A DNA stretch of 64,000 bases from Streptomyces sp. PCS3-D2 (GCF_000612545.2 NZ_CP097800.1:6688001-6752000), one strand, 5' to 3'. Positions 29,781-38,897 are shown, counted from the first letter of the stretch. Numbers and translations are program-made. Notes: generated by a model from the sequence alone, not told the origin.

Positions 29781-30866
29781 ATGCCGACGACTACCACCAC
29801 CGCCCGCCGTCCCGCCGCCACCGCCCTCGGGCAGTGGGAGCGTCAAGTGCTCTCCGCGGTCGGCTGCGGCCTGCGGGACGACGAGATAGCCGACGCCCTC
29901 GCGATCCCCGAGGACGCCGTGGCCGAACTCCTCGCGCGGATACTCGACACCCTCCGGCTCCGCGACCGGGCAGCGGCCATCGTCCACGCCTTCGACTGCG
30001 GCCTGGTCGTCCCCGGCCGTGGCACCCGTACGCAGCCGGTGAGCTCGGCGACCCGGCCGGCCGGCCGGGCGACCGGTCCTGCGGTGCGGATCTCCCTGCT
30101 CGGACCGGTGCGGGCGTGGCACGACGGGCGGCCGCTGAACCTGGGGCATCCGCGCCAGCAGGCGGTGCTCGCGACCCTGGCGCTGTGCGCGGGGCGGTCC
30201 CTGAGCCGGCAGGAACTGCTCGACGACGTCTGGGGCACGGAGCCGCCGGTGGCGAACGTGGTGCCGGTGTACGTCTACCGCCTGCGCAAGACCCTGCGCA
30301 TCGGTGACAGTCCCGGCTCGGTCATCGAGCACGCCCGGCACGGATACCGGCTCGTCCCGGGCGCGGTCGACGTGGACGTGACGCGGATGGAGGAGCTCCT
30401 CGTCGGCATCGGCACGGCCGAGCGCGCGGGTGAACCGGCCGAGGCGGTCCGCCTGTGCGCCCAGGCCCTCGACCTGTTCCGCGGGGAACCGCTGGCCGGT
30501 CTGCCCGGGCCGCTCGCCGAGCTGGAGCGGCTGCGGCTCACCCGGCGCAGGATCGCCGTCGTCCAGCGCAAGGTGGAGTGCCAGCTGCGGCTCGGCCAGG
30601 ATGCCGAGGCCATCTCCGAGCTGTTCGCCCTGTCCGCCGCGCACCCCCTGGACGAGCCGGTGGCCGCGCTGCTGATGCGGGCGCTGTACCGCGACGGCCG
30701 CCAGGCCGACGCCCTCACCGTGTTCGACCGGGCCCGCCGCGGCCTCGCCGACGAACTGGGCGTCTCCCCCGGCCGGACCCTGCGGCGGACGCACGAGATG
30801 ATCCTGCGCGGTGACGAGATCGGCCTCGGCCTCACTCCCTCGGCCGGTCGCACCGCTTTCGCGTGA
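29781..30866 (+). CDS. LuxR-type HTH fused to SARP regulator (BTAD domain)
   Basis: A 361-residue regulator from ATG 29781 (GGAGAG upstream). Residues about 15-80 resemble a LuxR/GerE helix-turn-helix (LGQWERQVLSAVGCGLRDDE, then IADALAIPEDAVAELLARIL). An OmpR-like winged helix typical of SARPs starts near residue 98 (ISLLGPVRAWHDGRPLNLG, with VWGTEPPVANVVPVYVYRLR). A bacterial transcriptional activation domain with DALTVFDRARRGLADELGVS follows. SARPs activate by binding heptamer repeats with 11-bp spacing. Three such sites occur in promoters of the adjacent hydrolase genes. Its stop abuts the stop of the convergent cutinase-like gene with no base between. A GTG at 29679 would add 34 residues. 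Confidence 0.82.
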   Translation: MPTTTTTARRPAATALGQWERQVLSAVGCGLRDDEIADALAIPEDAVAELLARILDTLRLRDRAAAIVHAFDCGLVVPGRGTRTQPVSSATRPAGRATGPAVRISLLGPVRAWHDGRPLNLGHPRQQAVLATLALCAGRSLSRQELLDDVWGTEPPVANVVPVYVYRLRKTLRIGDSPGSVIEHARHGYRLVPGAVDVDVTRMEELLVGIGTAERAGEPAEAVRLCAQALDLFRGEPLAGLPGPLAELERLRLTRRRIAVVQRKVECQLRLGQDAEAISELFALSAAHPLDEPVAALLMRALYRDGRQADALTVFDRARRGLADELGVSPGRTLRRTHEMILRGDEIGLGLTPSAGRTAFA

Positions 30867-31532
30867 TCACCAGGACGCGGGATACCAGGCGCCGTTGTAC
30901 CACTGCTCGTTGGCGACGTCGTTGTGGAAGTCCATGTTGAAGTCGTTGGGGTAGTTCCTCACGTGGTTGCCGGGGTAGGTCCAGATTCCGGCGGACTCGT
31001 CGCACACGTAGTCCCAGTGGCAGATGGTCTTGACCGGCACATTACCGAAGAACCGGTCGGCACCGGCCAGCGGGGCGCCGACGATTCCGCCGAAGGGGAC
31101 GGATCCGCCGTTGGCGCCGGGATTTCCCTGCCGCTTCGGGTCGGCGATGAGAATGGCGTTGACATTGCCGAACGTCTGCCAGTTCTCGGTGACCCAGATG
31201 TGGACGACCGCAGCGCCCAGCGAGTATCCGCCCATCTTCACGTGCTGCCACGGGCACGCGGCCCGCTGGTCACGGACCAGCCGGTTCAGCTCGTTGACAC
31301 CGGCCCGGGCGCTCGCGCCGTTGGGAATCTGGGTCGGATATCCCACGTGCTGCTGGATGTTGCCGTAGAAGCCGTCGCTGTTCCACGAGCTTCCCGTACC
31401 GCCGACGACGATCGTGTACGTGCCCTCGCACGGAGCCGTCGCCGCCGCCTGCGCCGTGGCGCCCTGCGTCACCGAAATCCCGGCCGTCAGCAGAATTCCG
31501 GCCAGCGCGGCCTTGATCCTCTTCGCTCGCAT
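30867..31532 (-). CDS. Secreted cutinase/PE-PPE-like alpha/beta hydrolase
   Basis: A 221-residue protein with a clear signal peptide (RIKAALAGILLTAGISVTQG, cleavage after AQAAA). IVVGGTGSSW begins the fold and the nucleophile elbow is GGYSLGAAVV. This resembles cutinase or PE-PPE-type esterases acting on lipid or polyester substrates outside the cell. Paired cysteines (CEGTY and CPWQH; CHWDYVCDE) suggest disulfides. It starts at ATG 31532 after GGGAGG. It is divergent from the lysozyme-like gene, and the shared 156-base region holds two SARP-like sites, one per direction. Confidence 0.75.
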   Translation of the reverse strand: MRAKRIKAALAGILLTAGISVTQGATAQAAATAPCEGTYTIVVGGTGSSWNSDGFYGNIQQHVGYPTQIPNGASARAGVNELNRLVRDQRAACPWQHVKMGGYSLGAAVVHIWVTENWQTFGNVNAILIADPKRQGNPGANGGSVPFGGIVGAPLAGADRFFGNVPVKTICHWDYVCDESAGIWTYPGNHVRNYPNDFNMDFHNDVANEQWYNGAWYPASW

Positions 31533-31567
31533 GTCGATCCTCCCGTGTGTTCGGCCTGCGTGCAACG

Positions 31568-31598
31568 AGATTGGCAGCGGCCGATGACATCCCGATGA
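31568..31598 (-). promoter_or_regulatory. SARP-type promoter of the cutinase-like gene
   Basis: Read on the minus strand, TCATCGG occurs twice (31592-31598 and 31581-31587), starts 11 bases apart, followed by 7 bases and CAATCT (31573-31568) as a weak -10. The geometry is that of SARP-activated promoters. Confidence 0.6.
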
Positions 31599-31618
31599 AA
31601 TGCGCTCGGGAATCGATT

Positions 31619-31649
31619 CCATCGGCATTTCATCGGTGCCTCCTACTGT
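31619..31649 (+). promoter_or_regulatory. SARP-type promoter of the lysozyme-like gene
   Basis: CCATCGG (31619-31625) and TCATCGG (31630-31636) are 11 bases apart. Seven bases separate the second from TACTGT (31644-31649), a good -10. The ATG lies 40 bases downstream. With the facing site it forms a 12-bp inverted repeat. Confidence 0.65.
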
Positions 31650-31688
31650 CGGCCGCCGACCACCTGAATGCATGACGGAAGGCACACG

Positions 31689-33434
31689 ATGAGAGGAACC
31701 GGCTTCACACGCGTGCTCGGCAGACTGGCCCTGCTGGTCGGCGTCTGGGCACTGGTCGTCGGGTTGACGGCCTCGGTCGCCGTGGCCCTGCCCGACCCCG
31801 GACCGGCCCCGCGCGACGACCACTACGGCGTTTCCCGGTACTTCAGGGGACCGGACGCCCTGCTCCTACCGACCGAGCCCTGCGACCCGGCCGGCCCTTC
31901 GGCCGCCGACGGCATCATGGCCGGCCAGCTCAACCCCCAGCTGGGGGCGCGGATGGCGGGCCTACTGACGCCCTACAGGATGTCCTGTGCGCGGATGGTC
32001 ACCAAGGCGGTCAAGGACCGGGGGCTCAACCCGAGGGCCGCGGCCATCGCGATCGCCACGGTCATCGTGGAGACCGACATCAACAACTACTCCCAGGCCG
32101 TCGACCACACGAGCATCGGGCTGTTCCAGCAGCAGGACTGGTGGGGCAGCAAGGCGCAGCGGCTGGACCCGGTCTACGCCACCAACGCGTTCCTCGACGC
32201 GATGGAGGACATGTTCCCCGGCGGCTCGTGGAACGACGTGGCGATCGGGGACGTGTGCTGGCAGGTGCAGCGGCCGCGCGAGGACCTGCGGTACAAGTAC
32301 GGCCTGGAGGCGGGCGACGCCGTGATCATCGCCAACGCGCTCTGGTCCGGGATGAGCACGGGTCCCCGGCACCCGTACGGCTCCGGGCGGGTGGTGTCGG
32401 GCCGGTCCGCCGACGGACGCCTGGAGGCCTTCGCGGCGGGCGCCGACGGCGTCTACCACTCGTGGCAGAACGAGGTGAACGGCGGTTGGGCGCCATGGCG
32501 GTTCGCAGGCGGCCCGGGCGACGCCCAGCTGGCGGTGGCCGCCAACGCCGACGGCCGACTGGAGCTGTTCGCGCTGTCGGGCAGCACGCTCGACCACATG
32601 TGGCAGACCGGGCCCAGTGCGGGGTGGTCCGGCTGGGCGACCTTCGGCACCGGCGGGTACCGGCTGGCGGCGGGCAACAACGCCGACGGCCGTATCGAGG
32701 TGTTCGCCTCCAACGCCGAAGGCGTGTTCCACCGCTGGCAGACCGCGCCGAGCGGCGGCTGGTCCGGCTGGACAGGGACCGGTGGTGGCCCGGCGAACGC
32801 GCGGCTCGCCATGGAGAACGCGCCCGACGGACGGCTCGAGGTGTTCGCGCTGTCGGACTCGACCTTCGGGCACCTGTACCAGATGGGCGTCAACGGCGAC
32901 TGGTCCGCCTGGGAGCACTTCGGCGAGGGCGGGCACGCCGTGACCGCGAGCCACAACCAGGACGGCAGGCTGGAGGTGTTCGCCTCCAACGCCGGCGGGG
33001 TGTTCCACCGCTGGCAGACCAGCCCCACCACATGGTCGGAATGGACGGGCACGGGCACCGGGGGGCTGCCCAACGCCGAGCTGGCCACCTCGCGGTCGGT
33101 CGACGGCCGGGTGGAGGTGTTCGCGATCAACGCCGACGCGGCCAGCCACTCCTGGCAGACCGCCCCCAACGCGCCCTTCTCGCCGTGGGAGAACTTCGGC
33201 ACCGGAGGCACTGCGATCGGCGCGAGCAACAACGCCGACGGCCGCATCGAGGTGTTCGGCACCAGCAGTGCCGGTGTCTACCACCGGTGGCAGACCGGGT
33301 TCGCCAGCTGGTCGCAATGGGGCTGGCTGAACGGCCCCGGCCCGGCGGTCGGCAGGCCCGCCGCGCCCGCCCGGTCCGCCGCCGCGCCCGCTCGGAGCGC
33401 GCCCGTCGGCCGGCCCGTACCGGCGGTCGGCTAG
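31689..33434 (+). CDS. Secreted lysozyme-like protein with seven-repeat PLL-type propeller
   Basis: A 581-residue exported protein from ATG 31689 (GGAAGG upstream). It has an N-terminal signal segment (LALLVGVWALVVGLTASVAVA). Residues about 80-230 are a lysozyme-like domain of the kind seen with actinobacterial M23 enzymes (AIAIATVIVETDINN as the Glu-bearing helix, then HTSIGLFQQQDWWG). It probably cleaves or binds peptidoglycan. Seven repeats of about 45 residues follow, each with a DGRLEVFA-type strand and WQT...WSGW, forming a PLL-like beta-propeller lectin. A short Ala/Pro/Arg tail ends it. The same propeller occurs in the M23 and GH43-like proteins nearby. Confidence 0.82.
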   Translation: MRGTGFTRVLGRLALLVGVWALVVGLTASVAVALPDPGPAPRDDHYGVSRYFRGPDALLLPTEPCDPAGPSAADGIMAGQLNPQLGARMAGLLTPYRMSCARMVTKAVKDRGLNPRAAAIAIATVIVETDINNYSQAVDHTSIGLFQQQDWWGSKAQRLDPVYATNAFLDAMEDMFPGGSWNDVAIGDVCWQVQRPREDLRYKYGLEAGDAVIIANALWSGMSTGPRHPYGSGRVVSGRSADGRLEAFAAGADGVYHSWQNEVNGGWAPWRFAGGPGDAQLAVAANADGRLELFALSGSTLDHMWQTGPSAGWSGWATFGTGGYRLAAGNNADGRIEVFASNAEGVFHRWQTAPSGGWSGWTGTGGGPANARLAMENAPDGRLEVFALSDSTFGHLYQMGVNGDWSAWEHFGEGGHAVTASHNQDGRLEVFASNAGGVFHRWQTSPTTWSEWTGTGTGGLPNAELATSRSVDGRVEVFAINADAASHSWQTAPNAPFSPWENFGTGGTAIGASNNADGRIEVFGTSSAGVYHRWQTGFASWSQWGWLNGPGPAVGRPAAPARSAAAPARSAPVGRPVPAVG

Positions 33435-33478
33435 ACGTGTCCGCCGGCGGACCGTACAGGCCCGCCGGCGGATGGTGT

Positions 33479-33530
33479 GAGCCCGCCGTCGTCCCGTACC
33501 GCTCGTGCGGTACGGGACGACGGCGGGCTC
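33479..33530. terminator. Perfect 23-bp bidirectional hairpin
   Basis: The arms at 33479-33501 and 33508-33530 are exact reverse complements, separated by CTCGTG. It sits between the converging stops of the lysozyme-like gene (33434) and the esterase (33537). The length of the perfect stem is unusual. Confidence 0.85.
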
Positions 33531-33536
33531 ATGGCG

Positions 33537-34568
33537 TCAGGAGGCGAAGTGCCTCTCCAGCCGGGGAACCAGGTCCCGGAGGTCCTCCTCCCAGCAGCCG
33601 GCGTTGTGGCCGCCGTTGCACAGGGTGCCCCAGCCGGAACCGTCGCCGTAGTTCACGTAGTGGTACGACATGCCCAGCGCGTCCATGGCGTTCTTGACGT
33701 GCTTGGCCGCGCCCTCCAGCCAGAACTCCAGGTCGGTGACCGAGCCTCCGCCGTTGCCCACGTAGATCGAGACCCCGATCCCGCCCTGCTTGATCCGGTC
33801 CATGTGCTGCGAGGGGTCGACCTCGTTGAACCGCCAGTCGGCGTTGAACACCGGGTACGGCGAGCCGAACGCGGCGTCGCTGTCCACGGAGGGCTCGTAG
33901 GCGACGAGGGAGGCGACGACGGCCAGGCGCAGGTCCATGGACCGCACCGACAGGTCGATGTCGCCGGACAGGGACGCGGTCTGGCTGAAGAGGTCCGGGC
34001 GCGCCTGGGCGTAGTGGAGGGCTCCGAACCCGCCCATCGAGACACCGGCGACGGCCCTGGCCTTCTTGGTGGCGATGGTCCGCAGGTTGGCGTCGATGAA
34101 CGGGATCACCTGCTTGAGGTGGAAGTTCTCCCAGTTCTGGGCACCGGCGGCGGTCTTCTGGTTGAGCCAGTTGGCGTACCAGCCCCGGGCGCCGCCGTCC
34201 GGGATGACGGTGATCATCCGGTCGGACATGCGCAGCGCCGGATAGTTCTGCTGGATCGGGTCGTCGGGTGATCCGTGCAGGAAGTACATCACCGGATAGC
34301 GCCGGTTCGGGTCGTCGTAGTAGGTCTTCGGCAGGATGATCTTGATGTGCTGTTCCTCCGCGACCTCGGGCGTGGTCACGGTCAGGTAGAACTCCGTCGC
34401 GTTGCCCGTCGCCGTGCCGACCTGCGTCAGGCCGAACCCGTTCGCCATCGGGGGCGGCGTGCCGTCGTCGGCGGCCTGTGCCGAGGCCGCCGGTATGACC
34501 GTGACCACGGCCAGGACGGCGAACACCCATGCCAGCGCCGTGCGCCGGACGTTCGCTGTTCCTCTCAC
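33537..34568 (-). CDS. Secreted esterase (esterase D/antigen 85-like)
   Basis: A 343-residue exported alpha/beta hydrolase. A signal peptide (ALAWVFAVLAVVTVIPAAS, then AQA) leads to a putative esterase domain with PVMYFLHGSPDD, the nucleophile elbow VAGVSMGGFGALHYA and a late GHNAGCWEEDL histidine region. It likely hydrolyses acyl esters outside the cell. It starts at GTG 34568 with GGGAG about 6 bases before. It lies 53 bases downstream of the acylase gene on the same strand, so the two probably share the SARP-type promoter at 37123-37153. Confidence 0.8.
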   Translation of the reverse strand: MRGTANVRRTALAWVFAVLAVVTVIPAASAQAADDGTPPPMANGFGLTQVGTATGNATEFYLTVTTPEVAEEQHIKIILPKTYYDDPNRRYPVMYFLHGSPDDPIQQNYPALRMSDRMITVIPDGGARGWYANWLNQKTAAGAQNWENFHLKQVIPFIDANLRTIATKKARAVAGVSMGGFGALHYAQARPDLFSQTASLSGDIDLSVRSMDLRLAVVASLVAYEPSVDSDAAFGSPYPVFNADWRFNEVDPSQHMDRIKQGGIGVSIYVGNGGGSVTDLEFWLEGAAKHVKNAMDALGMSYHYVNYGDGSGWGTLCNGGHNAGCWEEDLRDLVPRLERHFAS

Positions 34569-34621
34569 TGTGCTCCCTCTCTTGTGATGCTCTGTCTGCG
34601 CTTCGGATTCCGTGCGTCGGA

Positions 34622-37078
34622 TCAGTCGAGGACCTTGACCACCAGGGCCGGTGACGCCGCGATCTGTTCCTCGGTGAACCGCTCGGTCACCCACTGGCCG
34701 GCCGAGAAGAGCCTGGTCTGGTCGGCGTGGTGCGGCGAGTTCGGGTCGGCCGACTGGGAGTAGGCCAGGACGGAGCGGGTCTGCGGCGGCCCTTCGGCGG
34801 TGAACCGGACCTGCTGGATGAAACTGGACCCGAAGACGACGTCCGTCTTTCCGTCGACCTGGCCCATGGTGATGACGTTGAGTACGCCCAGTTCGCCGAT
34901 CATTCCGTGGATCGGAATCTGCTCGCCGCCGCGGGTGACCTTCTGGACGTCCGAGAGCGGCGCGTTCAACGGAATGCCCGCCTTGCGCATCGCGAGGACG
35001 GCCCGGCCGAACGCGTCGCGGACGGCGGAGCTGCCGGAGTCCAGCGAATTCGGTGTGTGTACCGGGTCCTTGGGGTCGAAGGGGACCCGCCAGGGGAGCT
35101 TCTCGATGCCCTGTCCGCCCTGCAGGGAGGCCCAGTAGTTCGCGAATAGCAGGGAACCCCGGCTGTCCGCCGTGTAGTCGTGGCTCTTCCAGGCGGCCAG
35201 GATCGGGCACGCCTCGCTCACGTTGACCAGGGTGCCGTCCACGAGGATGAGCCCGAAGGGCACGCTCTTGCACATCGCCACGGTGGCGTCGAGGGCGAGG
35301 TCGGCCGCTCGGCTGTTGTCGGCGAACAGCAGCTTCCCCATGGTCTCCGGGGTGAAGCCCCTGCCCGGCAGCCCGTCCGTGCCGTCGATCCGCTTCCGGG
35401 CGGCCAGGATGAGCTCCTGGGTGCGCAGCGAGCGGGGTGCCTGGGCGTCGCCCATCACCCGGGGGAAGGTCAGCGGCTGGTCGGGGTTGGCCAGCCAGGC
35501 GCTGTCGTTGGCGTTGCCCACGAAGTCGTCCCGGATCAGGCGGGGTTGCTTGCGCGGGTCGAGGAGTCCCGGCGCGACCGCGTTCGGGTCGTCGGGCCAG
35601 TCGCACGCGCTCCGCTTGCCGTCGAAGATGGAGATCGGCGGCACGTTCGGCAGCCTCAGCGGCTGGTTGAAGAGGAGTTGGCCGGTCATCGTGAGACACG
35701 ACTGGGCGTGCGCGTCGGTGATGTTCGCGGTGGCCTGGATGTCCGCGTACAACGCCTTGCCCTTGCGGTCCGCGGCGATCGTGTTGAAGAAGGGGACGCC
35801 CTGCGTGGTCTCCAGGGTGTTGACGACGTCTTCGACGTCCTTGGCCTGGTCGAGACGGAACCAGGTGTTCAGCGCCCGCAGGTTGTTCATGTTGACGTCG
35901 CGCACGGCGTGCGCGCTGACCACCCAGGGCAGCGACACCCCCTGCATCGACGTGGTGACGGGGCCGTACCGGGTGGACCACAGGGTCCTGGTGACCTTGC
36001 CGAGGGAGCCGTCCGACTTTCGCACGTCGACGGTGACCTGCTGCGAGGTCATCTGTTCCCAGACGCCGTCGACGAGGTACTTGGTGGGGTTGAGCGGATC
36101 CACCTGGACGTCGAAGAGCCCGAACGGGGCGACCGTGGCGACCGTGTGGCTCCAGGCGACGTCGGCGTTGTACCCGATGTTCACCGCGGGGAGTCCCAGG
36201 AGGCTCGCCCCGGAGACGTTGACCTTGCCCGGGATGGTGAGATGGCTCTGCCACATCCGGTTCTTGCCCTGCCACGGGAAGTGCGGGTTGGCCAGCAGCA
36301 TGCCGGTGCCGCCGGAGACGCCCTGCGAGCCGACGGCCAGCGCGTTGCTGCCCATGCTCTGCTGCCGGCTCACCGCCAGCGCGGAACTGATCTTCGCCGC
36401 GGTCTCCTTGGGCGAGGACGCGGGTTTCGCGGGGGCGGACGCCGCCCCCGGGGGCGCGGCGTCGACCTGGCCGTCGAGGAGCGCGTCGGCGCTGCCCATG
36501 ATGATCTCGGCGTGCGCGTGCCGGTAGACGTCGAGTTCCGTGATCGGCCGCACCCAGGCGGCGCCCCGGCAGGCCGGGTCGGTAAGGGCGTCGGCGCCCG
36601 TCTCGGACAGGTACCGGTTGTATCCCTGGACGTAGCCCCGGATGGCCTCCTTGACCTCGGGCTCCGGGCCGTCGGGGGCGGGCTGTGCGATCAGCCGCTC
36701 CACCACCCCGTCGTCCTTGATCCGCTGGAAGTACAGGTCGCTCTTGAGATTGGTGGTGGTGTTCTGGTTCTGGCCGGGGCTCGCCCTGCCGTCGGGCCCC
36801 AGATGGCGGGACCTCTGGGCGTTGACCATCAGATAGGTGTCGGCCAGGGTGCAGATGTTGTCCTTGGCCGCCGCGTATCCGTAGCCGGTGCCCAGGCCCT
36901 CCCAGTCCGAGGCGATGATGTGCGGGATGCCGTACTCGGTGTACCGGATGGTCGGCCTGTCCGGTCCCGCCGCCGGCCGGGTGGCGGCCGTGGAGCCCGT
37001 GGCGGCCATCGTGCTCATCACCGCGACGGCGGCCGCCACCGCCATCGGCCGCCTCGCTCTTGCTCGCGTCCGTGCCAT
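34622..37078 (-). CDS. Secreted penicillin-amidase-family acylase (AHL/lipopeptide acylase-like)
   Basis: An 818-residue Ntn-hydrolase. It has an Arg-rich signal peptide (1 to about 32), then an alpha chain from RPTIRYTEYGIPHIIASDWE. A linker of Pro/Ala/Ser (about 205-225) is followed by the processing site SMGSNALAVG, where Ser244 becomes the N-terminal nucleophile of the beta chain. The Ser start and length resemble Streptomyces acyl-homoserine-lactone and cyclic lipopeptide acylases (AhlM, aculeacin acylase type). Substrates would be fatty-acyl amides such as quorum signals or lipopeptide antibiotics; this is family inference. ATG 37078 precedes the Arg-rich signal. It is first of a two-gene set with the esterase. 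Confidence 0.85.
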   Translation of the reverse strand: MARTRARARRPMAVAAAVAVMSTMAATGSTAATRPAAGPDRPTIRYTEYGIPHIIASDWEGLGTGYGYAAAKDNICTLADTYLMVNAQRSRHLGPDGRASPGQNQNTTTNLKSDLYFQRIKDDGVVERLIAQPAPDGPEPEVKEAIRGYVQGYNRYLSETGADALTDPACRGAAWVRPITELDVYRHAHAEIIMGSADALLDGQVDAAPPGAASAPAKPASSPKETAAKISSALAVSRQQSMGSNALAVGSQGVSGGTGMLLANPHFPWQGKNRMWQSHLTIPGKVNVSGASLLGLPAVNIGYNADVAWSHTVATVAPFGLFDVQVDPLNPTKYLVDGVWEQMTSQQVTVDVRKSDGSLGKVTRTLWSTRYGPVTTSMQGVSLPWVVSAHAVRDVNMNNLRALNTWFRLDQAKDVEDVVNTLETTQGVPFFNTIAADRKGKALYADIQATANITDAHAQSCLTMTGQLLFNQPLRLPNVPPISIFDGKRSACDWPDDPNAVAPGLLDPRKQPRLIRDDFVGNANDSAWLANPDQPLTFPRVMGDAQAPRSLRTQELILAARKRIDGTDGLPGRGFTPETMGKLLFADNSRAADLALDATVAMCKSVPFGLILVDGTLVNVSEACPILAAWKSHDYTADSRGSLLFANYWASLQGGQGIEKLPWRVPFDPKDPVHTPNSLDSGSSAVRDAFGRAVLAMRKAGIPLNAPLSDVQKVTRGGEQIPIHGMIGELGVLNVITMGQVDGKTDVVFGSSFIQQVRFTAEGPPQTRSVLAYSQSADPNSPHHADQTRLFSAGQWVTERFTEEQIAASPALVVKVLD

Positions 37079-37122
37079 CGGCCCGTCCTCCCCTTCGTAC
37101 CGCTCCTCGTGCGAACGCGGTC

Positions 37123-37153
37123 ACGCTAGGAAGGGGCGATGAAATCCCGATGA
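37123..37153 (-). promoter_or_regulatory. SARP-type promoter of the acylase-esterase genes
   Basis: On the minus strand TCATCGG (37153-37147) and TCATCGC (37142-37136) are 11 bases apart, then 7 bases, then TAGCGT (37128-37123) as -10. The acylase start is 45 bases further. This is the third copy of the same arrangement. Confidence 0.65.
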
Positions 37154-37307
37154 TGGACCGCCGCCGACGGGCGATCCGGTACCCGAGGCGGGGCCGGCTG
37201 TCACCCCGTAACCTTCCGGGGTCTCCGGGCCGTCGGGGCGTTGCTACGTTCCCTACCGCCCGCTCGCGCCACCCGGTCGGCGGCCCGCGCCCCTGGAGGA
37301 GCTTCCT

Positions 37308-38897
37308 GTGCTTCGTGGACTTTCCCGCCGCGCGGTGAGCTCCGTGCTCGCGGCGTCGGCCGCCCTGCTGCTGCCGGCCCTGGTGCCCGCTGCGGCCCCG
37401 GCCGCAGCCCGGACCACCGCTTCCACCACGTCCGTCCGATCCACCGCGTCCGTCCGATCCACCGTTCCCGCCGCTTCGGTCGCATCAGCCGCTTCCACCG
37501 CGGCGTGCCCGGCGGCGGGGCCCGTGTCCCAGCACTTCCACTCCGGGCACAACGGCGTCGACGTCGCCAACGGGGTGGGGACGCCGATCTACGCCGTGTC
37601 CGACGGCGAGGTGACCATCTCCGGGTACGAGCCGGGCTACGGCCAGTGGATCCGGATCCAGCAGCCCGACGGGCGGATCTCCGAGTACGGGCACATGTCC
37701 CGGCGGGACGTCTTCGCCGGCGACCGTGTCGTGGCCGGCCAGCAGATCGCCCTGATGGGTTCGGAGGGGAACTCCACCGGCCCCCACCTGCATCTGCGGA
37801 TCTGGGGGGACTCGTCCGCCTCCTACGGCGTCGACCCCGAGGTCTATCTCGCCGAACGCGGCGTCGTGCTGCCCTGCACCCCGGGCACGGGGCCGCGGCC
37901 GAAGCCGCTCGTGTATCCGTCGGAGTCGGGCCGGGTCGTGTCGGCGCGGTCGGCGGACGGGCGTCTGGAGGTGTTCGCGGCCGGGGCCGACGGCATCCAC
38001 CACGCCTGGCAGCGGGAGGCCAACGGCGACTGGTCGCCCTGGGAGTCGCTGGGCGGTCCCGCCGGCGCCGAGCTCGCGCTCGCGCCCAACGCCGACGGCC
38101 GGCTGGAGCTGTTCGCGCTCAACGGGACCACCTTCCAGCACCGTTGGCAGCTGAGCCCGTCCGGCGGCTGGTCGCACTGGGAGGGCTTCGGCGAGGGCGG
38201 CCGGGACACCGCGGCCGGAGTCAACGCGGACGGCCGCATCGAGGTCTACGCCTCCGGCCCGGTCGGGCTGTTCCACCGGTATCAGCTCGCCCCCAACGGC
38301 GGCTGGTCGGGCTGGGAGTCCACGGGCGGCGGCCCCGCCGACAGCCGTGTGGAGATGGGGAAGGCTCCCGACGGACGCCTTGAGGTCTTCGCCCTCAACG
38401 GCACCACCTTCCAGCACCGCTACCAGACCGCGCCCAGCGGCGGCTGGTCCGCGTGGGGCCCGTTCGGCGAAGGCGGCCACGACCTGACCGTCGACCACAA
38501 CGCCGACGGCCGCCTGGAGGTCTTCGCCTCGGGTCCGGTCGGCGTGTTCCACCGGTACCAGACCGGGCCCTCGGGCTGGTCGGGCTGGGAACGCACCGGC
38601 GGCCCGGCCGACGCGCAGCTCACCAGCGAACGCACTCCCGACGGCCGCGTCGAGGTCTTCGCCATGAACGGCACCACCGCCATGCACAGTTGGCAGACCG
38701 CCGTCAACGCCCCCTACAGTGACTGGGCCCCCTTCGGCTCCGGCGGTACGGAGGTCACCGCCGCCTCCAACGCCGACGGCCGGATCGAGGTCTTCGGGAC
38801 CAATCCCTCCGGAACCTTCCACATCTGGCAGACCGGGTTCTCCAGCTGGTCCGGCTGGGAGTGGCTGGGCGGCTCCCCCGGCCCCGGCCAGGGCTGA
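37308..38897 (+). CDS. Secreted M23 endopeptidase with seven-repeat PLL-type propeller
   Basis: A 529-residue exported protein from GTG 37308 (GGAGGAG upstream). The signal peptide and an Ala/Ser/Thr spacer reach residue 65. The M23 (LytM) metallopeptidase domain follows, with zinc ligands in FHSGHNGVDVANG (HxGxD) and GPHLHLRIWG (HLH), all intact. It should cut peptide cross-links of peptidoglycan. Seven propeller repeats (DGRLEVFA-type) fill residues 205-520, nearly identical in pattern to those of the lysozyme-like protein. The GH43-like gene starts 25 bases after its stop, so the two form an operon. I found no SARP-type site on this strand upstream. Confidence 0.87.
   Translation: MLRGLSRRAVSSVLAASAALLLPALVPAAAPAAARTTASTTSVRSTASVRSTVPAASVASAASTAACPAAGPVSQHFHSGHNGVDVANGVGTPIYAVSDGEVTISGYEPGYGQWIRIQQPDGRISEYGHMSRRDVFAGDRVVAGQQIALMGSEGNSTGPHLHLRIWGDSSASYGVDPEVYLAERGVVLPCTPGTGPRPKPLVYPSESGRVVSARSADGRLEVFAAGADGIHHAWQREANGDWSPWESLGGPAGAELALAPNADGRLELFALNGTTFQHRWQLSPSGGWSHWEGFGEGGRDTAAGVNADGRIEVYASGPVGLFHRYQLAPNGGWSGWESTGGGPADSRVEMGKAPDGRLEVFALNGTTFQHRYQTAPSGGWSAWGPFGEGGHDLTVDHNADGRLEVFASGPVGVFHRYQTGPSGWSGWERTGGPADAQLTSERTPDGRVEVFAMNGTTAMHSWQTAVNAPYSDWAPFGSGGTEVTAASNADGRIEVFGTNPSGTFHIWQTGFSSWSGWEWLGGSPGPGQG

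Noticed and set aside
32390-33310. Regular DNA repeats of about 140 bases
   Set aside because: They are the coding repeats of the propeller domain, not a separate repeat array.
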